DNA of 36,900 nt. Source: Pseudomonas quercus (lineage in GTDB: Bacteria > Pseudomonadota > Gammaproteobacteria > Pseudomonadales > Pseudomonadaceae). The notes under the pieces were generated by a model, which saw only the letters and a program-made list of their open reading frames with translations, was not told the origin of the DNA and did not search any database. The stretch is taken from NCBI RefSeq assembly GCF_012033695.1, contig NZ_JAAVJI010000021.1, positions 1-36,900 of the forward strand, written 5' to 3'. Shown here in pieces: positions 23,630 to 30,794 of this stretch (its first letter is position 1; every line of letters starts with the position of its first letter). The translations under genes were made by a program, and so were the position numbers.

Positions 23630-25780
23630 ATGCGAGTATTCATCGCTGAAAAACCTGCGCTGGGCCAGGTCATTGCCGAAGCGCTAGGCACCGTCATACG
23701 CAAGGACGGGTATTTCGAATGCGGCAGCAACAATATCGTGACCTGGTGCGTTGGCCACCTGCTCGAACTGGCCCCGCCCGAGGCTCACAACCCCGAGTAC
23801 AAAAACTGGGTTCAGGCCGATCTACCCTTGAAGCTGCGCCCGGCCAAGTACCAGCCCATCGCACGCACCAAGGACCAGCTGAGCATTGTCCAGCAGCTGA
23901 TCGGGCGTGCCTCTGAAATCGTCCACGCGGGTGACCCGGACGACGAAGGCCAGCTGCTGGTGGATGAAGTCCTGGTGCATTTCGGCAACACCGCACCCGT
24001 GAAACGCATCCTGATTAACGATATGAACGCCAACGCTGCCCGCAAGGCCTTGGAGGGCTTGAAGGACAACAGCGAGTTCTACGGGCTGTTCCAGAAGGCC
24101 TTGGCGCGCAGCATTGGTGACCAGCTCTATGGGTTCAACATGACCCGCGCTTGCACCCTGGCCGGTAGGGCCAAAGGCGTCAAAGGCGTGCTGTCAGTGG
24201 GCCGCGTACAGACGCCGATCCTTGGGCTGATCGTGAACCGCTACCTAGCCAACACAAGCCACGCCAGCGCGTTCTATTACACGGTCGCGGCAAGCCTGAC
24301 GTTGGGTAGCAGCCGTGCCCAGGCACGCCTTGTGGTGGCCGACGATGCCCCGATAGACGACAAGAAGCGGATCATCGATGAAGGCTACGCCTACCAGGTA
24401 GCCGATGCGTGTCGGCTAAAACCTGCCAACGTGATCGAGGCCCGTGTGGAGGAAAAGCAGACACCGGCCCCGCTGCCCTTCGCGCTGCTGGACCTTCAGG
24501 TGTACATGAGCAAGACCCACAGCATCGATGCGGAAAAGACCCTGGCACTGACCCAGGCCCTGCGCGAGAAGTACAAGGCCATCACCTATAACCGTTCCGA
24601 TTGCAGCTACCTGTCAGACGAGCAATTTGCCGAAGCCCCGCATACCTTGGACCTGCTGAGTCAGGCCCTGCCGGACCTGGCCGGTATGTTTACTGAGGTG
24701 AAATCGGAGCGCAAAAGCCGCGCCTTTGACGACAGCAAGGTTTCAGCCCACACCGCGATCATCCCTACGGCAGTCAAGCTCAACGTGGACCAGCTGAGCG
24801 CCGATGAACGCGCCGTGTACCTGGCCATTGTGAAGCGCTACGTCGCGCAGTTCCTGCCCGAGAAGCGCTACCTGAGTGCCGAAGTGAAGTTTGGTGTGAG
24901 CGGCCATACCTACGTTGCCCGCTCCACCAAAGTGACCCACCCCGGCTGGACGGCACAGGTCACCGAAGAAAGCGATCAGGACGAAGACGCCCAGGACGCC
25001 GCCGAGGTGGCCAGCCCCTTCGATGCCCTGGCGGGTTTGAAGGTAGGTGATACAGGGGTATGCGATGGCATCACGGTCGCCAAGGAAAAGACCAAGCCCC
25101 TGCCGCTCTACACCGAAGCCACCTTGCTCAAGGATCTACAGCGGGTCGCCAAGTATGTAAAAGACCCCCGTATCAAGCAGCTGCTCATTGCCCGTGACCA
25201 GGGCAAGAAAGGCGAGAACGGCGGCATCGGCACACCGGCTACACGCGCCGCGATGCTGGCCAAGCTGCAGGAGCGCGGCTTTTACGCCGTCGATAAAAAA
25301 AAGCTGATCCCGACCCCGCTGGGCCTGGAGTTCATCGCCGCGCTACCGGCCATTGCCACCACGCCGGATATGACCGCGCTCTGGCATGAGCAGCAGCAGA
25401 TGATCGAGGCCGGCGAGCTGACCGTGGATGCGTTCTTGGACGAGCTGGAAACCTTCATTGCCCACCAGGTGCAGAACGTGGACTTGGGCAATGTGCAAGG
25501 CGACGGCAAACCGGCTCTGACCAGCCTGAACGCCCTGTGCCCCATGTGCGGCACAGACCTGGCGGTAACGTCTCGCGTCATCGGTTGCCGGGGCTGCACC
25601 TGGAAGTTCTACCCGGAGGTCAGCGGCAAGATGCTGTCGCCTGGCCAGATCGAATCCTTGCTCAACACCGGCAAGACCGGCGTGCTGAAGGGCTTTCACA
25701 GCAAGAAAACCGGCAAGTCTTTTGATGCGGCCTTGAAGCTGAACAACGAAGCCAGGCTGGAATTCGTCTTCAGCCGCTAA
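23630..25780 (+). CDS. topB: DNA topoisomerase III (type IA), 716 aa
   Basis: The TOPRIM domain opens the protein (VFIAEKPALGQVIAEAL, acidic GDPDDEGQLLVDE at about 103-115). The active-site Tyr320 lies in ITYNRSDCSYL, and the DNA-binding SVGRVQTPILGLIV segment precedes it. A Cys4 zinc motif (CPMCG...CRGC) lies at about residue 640. Type IA enzymes separate linked single strands and are common in conjugation regions. The catalytic sequence is YNRSD where the usual one is YPRTD. AAGGAG lies before the ATG. Confidence 0.92.
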   Translation: MRVFIAEKPALGQVIAEALGTVIRKDGYFECGSNNIVTWCVGHLLELAPPEAHNPEYKNWVQADLPLKLRPAKYQPIARTKDQLSIVQQLIGRASEIVHAGDPDDEGQLLVDEVLVHFGNTAPVKRILINDMNANAARKALEGLKDNSEFYGLFQKALARSIGDQLYGFNMTRACTLAGRAKGVKGVLSVGRVQTPILGLIVNRYLANTSHASAFYYTVAASLTLGSSRAQARLVVADDAPIDDKKRIIDEGYAYQVADACRLKPANVIEARVEEKQTPAPLPFALLDLQVYMSKTHSIDAEKTLALTQALREKYKAITYNRSDCSYLSDEQFAEAPHTLDLLSQALPDLAGMFTEVKSERKSRAFDDSKVSAHTAIIPTAVKLNVDQLSADERAVYLAIVKRYVAQFLPEKRYLSAEVKFGVSGHTYVARSTKVTHPGWTAQVTEESDQDEDAQDAAEVASPFDALAGLKVGDTGVCDGITVAKEKTKPLPLYTEATLLKDLQRVAKYVKDPRIKQLLIARDQGKKGENGGIGTPATRAAMLAKLQERGFYAVDKKKLIPTPLGLEFIAALPAIATTPDMTALWHEQQQMIEAGELTVDAFLDELETFIAHQVQNVDLGNVQGDGKPALTSLNALCPMCGTDLAVTSRVIGCRGCTWKFYPEVSGKMLSPGQIESLLNTGKTGVLKGFHSKKTGKSFDAALKLNNEARLEFVFSR

Positions 25781-25817
25781 ACCCTGCGCATGACCCTTAG
25801 CCCATGGAGGCTTAGCA

Positions 25818-26582
25818 ATGTCACACGAACGACTACCCAATGGGGCTTACGCGGCCCTGGAAGGGCTTCAGGCCCAGGCAGCAGCGGCAACCGCCACGTT
25901 CCCAGGCAACGACACAGAAACCGTGGCAGCGGGCCGCAAGGCGCTGGCTACCGCGCACGCACAGATGGCCAAACACCCCGACTGGGTGAACAAGATCATC
26001 AAGGCGTTGATGAACAGCAAGTCCAGCGTCACCGTCCAGACCGCAGACGCACAATGGTTGGCACAAACCTTCACTGAACGAGCCGCCCCGTGGCCTCCTG
26101 GTGAAAAAATGGATGCGCAGTGCCCTAACTGCCAACTCCACATGAGTGTGGATATCGTAAACGTTAGGGAGTGGGACCAGGACTGGCGCCCAGTCGATTG
26201 CGACACCTGCTTTGCGGACTTCGAGCTGCACGCGGATGGTCACACCGTGCTGGCCTCGCCCCGTCCCAAGCATCCCACTGCTAAAGGCCGCGAGCTTCTG
26301 GAAACCCCCATTTATTTTGACCCCGATGCCAGTGAGACGGCCCCTAACACCACAGCGGTTGAGATATTGCTGGGCGGTGTGGGTCGTCTGACGTTTCCCG
26401 ATGGCACACAGCAGTTCGTGGACAACGATGAAGAACCTGCACTGATCTACTCGCCCCGCCTCACGCCTGACAAGTTGGAGCAGTTTTGCGAAAAGCACCT
26501 GGAGCGCTACGAGCGCTTTCACCAGGAACACGAAGAACAGCTGATGGACTTTGAGCGCGTGGCCATGGAGGCCTTCTGGTAA
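25818..26582 (+). CDS. Hypothetical zinc-finger protein of the transfer operon, 254 aa
   Basis: GGAGG stands before the ATG. A helical N-terminus is followed by a zinc-finger like pair CPNC (about residue 102) and CDTC (about 127), which probably hold one zinc. The C-terminal third is acidic and helical (EKHLERYERFHQEHEEQL). It sits between topB and ssb and so probably deals with DNA during transfer or after entry. No named family is recognised. Confidence 0.65.
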   Translation: MSHERLPNGAYAALEGLQAQAAAATATFPGNDTETVAAGRKALATAHAQMAKHPDWVNKIIKALMNSKSSVTVQTADAQWLAQTFTERAAPWPPGEKMDAQCPNCQLHMSVDIVNVREWDQDWRPVDCDTCFADFELHADGHTVLASPRPKHPTAKGRELLETPIYFDPDASETAPNTTAVEILLGGVGRLTFPDGTQQFVDNDEEPALIYSPRLTPDKLEQFCEKHLERYERFHQEHEEQLMDFERVAMEAFW

Positions 26583-26630
26583 GCCCTGCAGCGCGCAACA
26601 CCCCTCATACCCTTATGGAAGGAGCGCATC

Positions 26631-27200
26631 ATGCGTGGCATCAATAAAGTGATTCTGGTAGGCACCTGCGGGCAAGATCCAGACGTGCGTTACCTGCCCA
26701 ATGGCAACGCCGTCACCAACCTGAGCCTGGCCACCAGCGAACAGTGGACCGACAAGCAGAGTGGGCAGAAGGTCGAGCGCACCGAATGGCACCGCGTCTC
26801 ACTGTTTGGCAAGGTGGCCGAAATCGCGGGCAACTACCTGCGCAAAGGCGCCCAGGTGTACATCGAAGGCAAGCTGCAAACCCGTGAATGGGAGAAGGAC
26901 GGCATCAAGCGTTACACCACGGAAATCATTGTGGACATGCAAGGCACCCTGCAGCTGCTGGGAGGCCGACCACAAGGCGATCAGCATGACCACTCCAGTG
27001 GTCGGCAGGAAAACCACCAAGCCCCCCAGGCGCACGCCCAGCAGGCTCAGCAAGCCGCTGAGAAGCTCGCCGCCCCTAAGCGCTCACGTACATCGAGCAA
27101 ACAGCAAACGCCTGCACCAGAGCCAGCGTTGGAGCCTGGTGCGTTTGACGATGATATCCCGTTCATGGACCCCTACCGGTTCAACTGGATGTTGATTTGA
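26631..27200 (+). CDS. ssb: Single-stranded DNA-binding protein, 189 aa
   Basis: The OB fold is clear: GINKVILVGTCGQDPDVRYLPNG at the start, TEWHRVSLFGKVAEIAGNYLRKG in the middle, and YIEGKLQTREWEKDG. A Gln-rich linker leads to DDDIPF near the end. The acidic tip normally is the last six residues of SSB; here 11 more follow (MDPYRFNWMLI), as I recall for several plasmid SSBs. It would coat the incoming strand. GGAG before the ATG. Confidence 0.93.
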   Translation: MRGINKVILVGTCGQDPDVRYLPNGNAVTNLSLATSEQWTDKQSGQKVERTEWHRVSLFGKVAEIAGNYLRKGAQVYIEGKLQTREWEKDGIKRYTTEIIVDMQGTLQLLGGRPQGDQHDHSSGRQENHQAPQAHAQQAQQAAEKLAAPKRSRTSSKQQTPAPEPALEPGAFDDDIPFMDPYRFNWMLI

Positions 27201-27244
27201 CGCGCAGAAAGCCGGCCTAAGAAAGAACCGACCCGGCTTATGAG

Positions 27245-27274
27245 TGGAACCATCTTTTTGCCTGGTGCCACAGA
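27245..27274 (+). promoter_or_regulatory. Perfect hrp box (HrpL promoter)
   Basis: TGGAACC (27245-27251), 16 bases, CCACAGA (27268-27274). It meets the full consensus GGAACC-N15/16-CCACNNA and points at the gene starting 93 bp downstream. Confidence 0.85.
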
Positions 27275-27297
27275 CGTCGGGGCCTTCAGAGAGTGGC

Positions 27298-27311
27298 AGT
27301 TGGTGCCAACT
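27298..27311. repeat. Palindrome AGTTGG-TG-CCAACT downstream of the hrp box
   Basis: A 14-bp palindrome that shares TGGTGCCA with the hrp box spacer 38 bp before it. It falls in the 5' leader of the effector-like gene and may be an operator or just chance. Confidence 0.3.
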
Positions 27312-27367
27312 CAAATGCATAAAGCGGCTCTGTGGTTCAAAACACTATTCACTGAGAGGTAGCACTT

Positions 27368-28021
27368 ATGACTTATGGAATCCGTGGAGGGCCTGGCGCA
27401 TCGGCTTACTACCCCCAGCCGCAGCCTTTTGACGAGTTGAAATTGGACCAGGATAAAATTCAGGAAAAGACCGCCAAGCTTAAGGAAAAGGGCTACTTTA
27501 CTGTTCCCATCTCAGAAACCACGAAAAGCTATCTTCGTGAGCAGAGCAGTCTCACTAATCGGGCATGGCAAGAACACGCTGTAGGAAAAATCGTTGATCT
27601 GAAGTCAACTGATTATGAGAAGTCAACCACGGAAGTGGCAAAGAACATCGCTGCCGCCCTTACGGGGACAGAAAAGGAGCTGACGCCTCAAGAGTTTCAG
27701 CTGCGACGTGCTAAAAATCAGGGGGCTGATCAATGGCATCGGGACAAGGAACCCAAGAAGGTTATTTGCATAGCGACGGTGGAGGGTCGTGGCACGGAAT
27801 TCGTAAAGCACGGGGACTCAGAAGGCCTTTTTGGGACAGGGACCTACGGAAAAATGGTTCCGTTGGATGCTTCGGCCATTGAGCAACGGACAAAAGAAGC
27901 CAAGCAGGACCGTTTCTACTTCTTTGCTGGTAGGGGCATCAGCGAAGACAACATTCCTAAATTGATACATCGCTCGCCCCACGAAAAAGACAGATCCATT
28001 TTCCTGGCTCGATGGAAATAG
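27368..28021 (+). CDS. Predicted type III effector with Fe(II)/2-oxoglutarate dioxygenase-like motif, 217 aa
   Basis: The gene follows a perfect hrp box and has GAGGTAG before its ATG. Its first 21 residues have no acidic residue and are rich in Gly, Pro, Gln and Tyr, which suits type III export. The second half has WHRD (His124, Asp126), then VEGRGTEFV, FYFFAGRG, LIHRSP (His201) and Arg209 near the end: the HxD...H...R order of Fe(II)/2-oxoglutarate oxygenases. The pattern WHRD...GxGTE...HRSP also recalls the DUF1826 group. Enzyme activity is inferred only. It sits alone between ssb and stbB, like cargo inserted in the backbone, and is less GC-rich than its neighbours. I do not know a named effector with this sequence. 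Confidence 0.7.
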   Translation: MTYGIRGGPGASAYYPQPQPFDELKLDQDKIQEKTAKLKEKGYFTVPISETTKSYLREQSSLTNRAWQEHAVGKIVDLKSTDYEKSTTEVAKNIAAALTGTEKELTPQEFQLRRAKNQGADQWHRDKEPKKVICIATVEGRGTEFVKHGDSEGLFGTGTYGKMVPLDASAIEQRTKEAKQDRFYFFAGRGISEDNIPKLIHRSPHEKDRSIFLARWK

Positions 28022-28372
28022 GTATCACAGCAGGTTCAAGCGGTGGCCATATTCCTATGGGTGTTGGGCAAAGTCTCTCACGCCATTAAGCACGTCAGGT
28101 GCCGCGCTCACGGCTCGTCGTGACGCGCTTCACCGTCGCGGCGAACGGAAGCACGGGCGAAGCGCACACTTGACGCTACCCCGACCAGAAAAGGCTCACC
28201 TTGGGTGTGTGGGGTAGCTTCACCACCCCACGCTCCCGAGGTCAACGCGGCCGTTGCGGGATTACAAGGGCAGCGCCCTTGGTGTTGAACCCTTCCAGAC
28301 ACACACATTTTCAGTCGGCGCCCTTTGGGCGTCGCGACCTCTATCACCCTTCAATTATCAGGATTACCCACT
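28022..28372. other. Intergenic DNA before stbB
   Basis: No gene is convincing. It holds a GTGGGG/CCCCAC inverted repeat (about 28206-28228) and a TTGACG hexamer at about 28178 without a clear -10. It is probably the stb promoter region. Confidence 0.4.
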
Positions 28373-29089
28373 ATGAAAGTCGTCGTTATCAATTACACCG
28401 GCACCGTTGGCAAGACTACCATCGCGGCCAACCTCTTGTCCCCACGCATGGACGGTGCGCCGATCTATGCCATTGAGTCGATCAACGAAACGGCTGAGAA
28501 CCTTGGCCTGGACGTGGAGAAACTGCGTGGTAACAAATTCCGCGAGCTGTTCAAGCGGCTCATGCTTGAGGACCAGGCCATCATCGACGTGGGAGCGTCC
28601 AACGTTGAAGATTTCATGGCCAACCTGGAGGAGTTTGAAGAAGCGCACGAGGAGGTTGATTACTACGTGGTCCCGGTGACCTCGGGCACCAAGGAGCAAA
28701 AAGAAACGGTCAGCATGATCGGTAGCCTGGCTGCCTTGGGCGTGCCTGCTGAGAAGATCCGCGTGGTGTTCAATCGCGTCAAAAAGGAGGTTGAATCAGA
28801 GTTTCCGATAATCTCCGCTTACCACCAGCAGGCCAGTGCATTCACTTTGAATCCAGAGTGCGCGGTGTTCGAATCGGAGTTGTTTGACGCCCTGTCTATC
28901 AATCGGATGTCCATGCAAAGCCTGATGGACGACGATACCGATTACAAAACCCTTCTTAAAAACAAAGAAGCCAGCGTGAAGGAGCGTAATCGTTGGTCAG
29001 ATATGTACGGGTTGAAACTCTTGTGCAAAGGCGTTAACCGCAAGTTAGACCACGTGTTCGTAGAGCTTTTTGACCAGCAGGTGGCGTAA
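28373..29089 (+). CDS. stbB: StbB-like P-loop ATPase, 238 aa
   Basis: Residues 7-15 (YTGTVGKTT) are a ParA/MinD-type Walker A, followed by an AIESI strand and IIDVGASN (about 63-70). The protein has the ~235-residue length of StbB from IncW and IncN plasmids, which works with StbA and StbC in plasmid stability and the placement of plasmids for conjugation. AGGA lies before the ATG at 28373; a longer frame begins in noncoding DNA. Its stop overlaps the stbC start (TAATG). Confidence 0.8.
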   Translation: MKVVVINYTGTVGKTTIAANLLSPRMDGAPIYAIESINETAENLGLDVEKLRGNKFRELFKRLMLEDQAIIDVGASNVEDFMANLEEFEEAHEEVDYYVVPVTSGTKEQKETVSMIGSLAALGVPAEKIRVVFNRVKKEVESEFPIISAYHQQASAFTLNPECAVFESELFDALSINRMSMQSLMDDDTDYKTLLKNKEASVKERNRWSDMYGLKLLCKGVNRKLDHVFVELFDQQVA

Positions 29090-29661
29090 TGAGTGAACAT
29101 GAGGTCATTCCATCAAATGCCCGCGATGCGTTGATTATTGAGCTTTTAAGCGATGTAGGCCGCTTGCATGACGACATCAAAAGCATTCCAAAAACGCTTG
29201 AATTATCCATGCGCGATTCCCTGGATATTGTTGCCGATGCAGTAGAGGACGCTGAAGACACTGCTTTGATGCTGCAAAAAAGTACCAAAGAAATAATCCA
29301 GGCCACGGCTGCAAAAGCGGGCGTGGATGTAGGCATAGAAATGTCTACGGCCATTCACCAGAGCCTGGAACGCGTATTTGAACCAGCCTTGAACAGGGCT
29401 GCCACTAAAATCGAAAGCCTTGAGCAACGCATAACGAACCTGTCTGGCAATATTCGCGATACCCAGGCCACGCGTTTCAACTACATTGTCTTGGGCGGGT
29501 TGGTTGCGATAACCATTGCCGTTGTGTGCATCATGGGCTGGATCGCTATCACAGCCCAGGACGTTAATGAAACTAACAAGTGGTTTTACAACGAGTACAA
29601 AGCCCAGCAGGCTGTAATTGATAAATTGCCGCCTGACCTGAAAAAGCGTTTTGCCCGATAG
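29089..29661 (+). CDS. stbC: StbC-like membrane protein, 190 aa
   Basis: A long helical, coiled-coil N-terminal part (to about residue 125, with SLEQRITNL) leads into one strong membrane helix (about 128-155, YIVLGGLVAITIAVVCIMGWIAI) and a short tail. This build, together with the TAATG overlap with stbB, matches the stbB-stbC unit. The function of StbC is little known. It could anchor the StbB ATPase at the membrane. Confidence 0.7.
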   Translation: MSEHEVIPSNARDALIIELLSDVGRLHDDIKSIPKTLELSMRDSLDIVADAVEDAEDTALMLQKSTKEIIQATAAKAGVDVGIEMSTAIHQSLERVFEPALNRAATKIESLEQRITNLSGNIRDTQATRFNYIVLGGLVAITIAVVCIMGWIAITAQDVNETNKWFYNEYKAQQAVIDKLPPDLKKRFAR

Positions 29662-29681
29662 CTGTAGCGTGGTCGTTCATG

Positions 29682-29704
29682 CAGCTGACTGGGTCGGTCA
29701 GCTG
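29682..29704. terminator. Hairpin between convergent genes
   Basis: CAGCTGAC and GTCAGCTG are perfect 8-bp arms around a 7-nt loop. The hairpin overlaps the stop of the leftward gene and ends the stb unit, but the T-run is weak. Confidence 0.5.
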
Positions 29705-30105
29705 TTGTCATTAATCACACTGGCCCAGTCTGTGTTTTCCACCTCTTCCCTTATCTGCTTAAGGCTTTGTCTGAAATTTGCTTGAGGTTTTGCCCCATCG
29801 CCACTAAGCAACGCCGGTTTGTTGGTTGGTATGACTTGGGCCTTTTGAGGTGGAGAGGTTTTAGATTCTCCCGCTTGCTTCTTGGACTTTCGAATTCTGT
29901 ACAGCGCCTGGTCGAAGTGGCGGAGGCTGATCGCTAGGCCAGTGTCTACCAGCTTTTGGTGAATTGCGGTTCTGCTAACGCCTGAGTTCAGCGCATGTTC
30001 AATCACGTCGTACAGCTCACGTATCTGTGCTGTGTGTGACCTGGTGCTGTCATCCCGAGCCAATTCGGCCAAGGCATCACGTCGATTCTGTGTTTCCTGA
30101 GCCAT
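29698..30105 (-). CDS. Small HTH protein, StbA- or TraD-like accessory, 135 aa
   Basis: The centre holds a helix-turn-helix-like stretch (SRTAIHQKLVDTGLAISLRHFDQALYRIRKSKK, about residues 44-76) followed by a Lys/Pro/Gln-rich linker and a helical C-terminus. Small proteins of this plan bind short direct repeats near oriT in several plasmids (StbA, TraD types). Its start is close to three direct repeats (30129-30157) in its own promoter region, which may be its targets. It is divergent from mobC. The ATG at 30105 lies on the minus strand. Confidence 0.55.
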   Translation of the reverse strand: MAQETQNRRDALAELARDDSTRSHTAQIRELYDVIEHALNSGVSRTAIHQKLVDTGLAISLRHFDQALYRIRKSKKQAGESKTSPPQKAQVIPTNKPALLSGDGAKPQANFRQSLKQIREEVENTDWASVINDNS

Positions 30106-30443
30106 GATTCCCCTCTGGCACGTTGGTTTGATGCAAAAGTGATGTAATACCGATGTAGATCAGCGTATCACCGAAGGACAAAAACGCAATGCCGGGCATT
30201 TCCGAGGTATCTCGGAGCTTTTCAGATGTGCTTACGATGTAAAAAGCCAAAACCCCCGCGATCCCCCTAGCTAGCCCCACTCTCAGGGGCGGCAAACAGG
30301 CACGTTACCGATGTATACGGGGGCAAGCCCCCTCCTACATCGACGTGCCAAAGGGGACACCCCTTTGCAACCCCGCAGAGCGCTAGCGCTTCGCTTGTCG
30401 TTCGTCATCAGTCAGAAAAACAGTCGTCATTGTCGGAGGCCCC
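30106..30443. other. Palindrome-rich intergenic region, candidate oriT
   Basis: Between the HTH gene and mobC lie TGATGCA/TGATGTA/CGATGTA direct repeats at 30129, 30140 and 30151 (11-bp period); a TCCGAG/CTCGGA hairpin (30201-30216); a 51-nt imperfect palindrome at 30299-30349 (GGCACGT/ACGTGCC, GATGTA/TACATC, GGGGGC/GCCCCC); AAAGGGG/CCCCTTT (30350-30366); and AGCGCT twice (30379-30390). This layout next to mobC and a relaxase is typical of oriT. I cannot name the nick site. Confidence 0.6.
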
Positions 30444-30794
30444 ATGGCTGAGCAACCCAAGAAAACCCGCGTCCTGACCCTGCGCGTGACAGAGGAAGAT
30501 TTCGCTGAAATCGACAAGAAGCTCAAAGCCACAGGCATGACGACATCCGAGTTTTTGCGTGATGTTTTCCTGAGTTCCAAGGTCACGTTCAACGTGAAGG
30601 AGTCCCGTCCAGTGGAATACCAGCGTTTGCTGTTCTTCTATAACAAGGCCAGCAACAACATTAACCAGCTGGCCCATAACGTTAATGCTGCCAACCGGCG
30701 CGGTCTGCTTTCCGAATCCGTGTATCTCAAATGGCTCAATAAGCTGGCCTCGATTGAGTCTCGCTTTTTGACAGGTATATCCAATGTTGATTAG
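30444..30794 (+). CDS. mobC: MobC-like relaxosome accessory protein, 116 aa
   Basis: An N-terminal ribbon-helix-helix (RVLTLRVTEEDFAEIDKKLKATGMTTSEFLRDVFL) is followed by the MobC segment (NKASNNINQLAHNVNAANRRGLLSE). MobC binds oriT and helps the relaxase melt the nick region. It overlaps the relaxase gene by 11 bp and starts shortly after the palindrome-rich region. The 116-residue length is typical. Confidence 0.85.
   Translation: MAEQPKKTRVLTLRVTEEDFAEIDKKLKATGMTTSEFLRDVFLSSKVTFNVKESRPVEYQRLLFFYNKASNNINQLAHNVNAANRRGLLSESVYLKWLNKLASIESRFLTGISNVD

Noticed and set aside
25833..26531. Minus-strand frame opposite the zinc-finger gene
   Set aside because: Shadow frame without motif; the plus-strand gene has a ribosome binding site and CxxC pairs.
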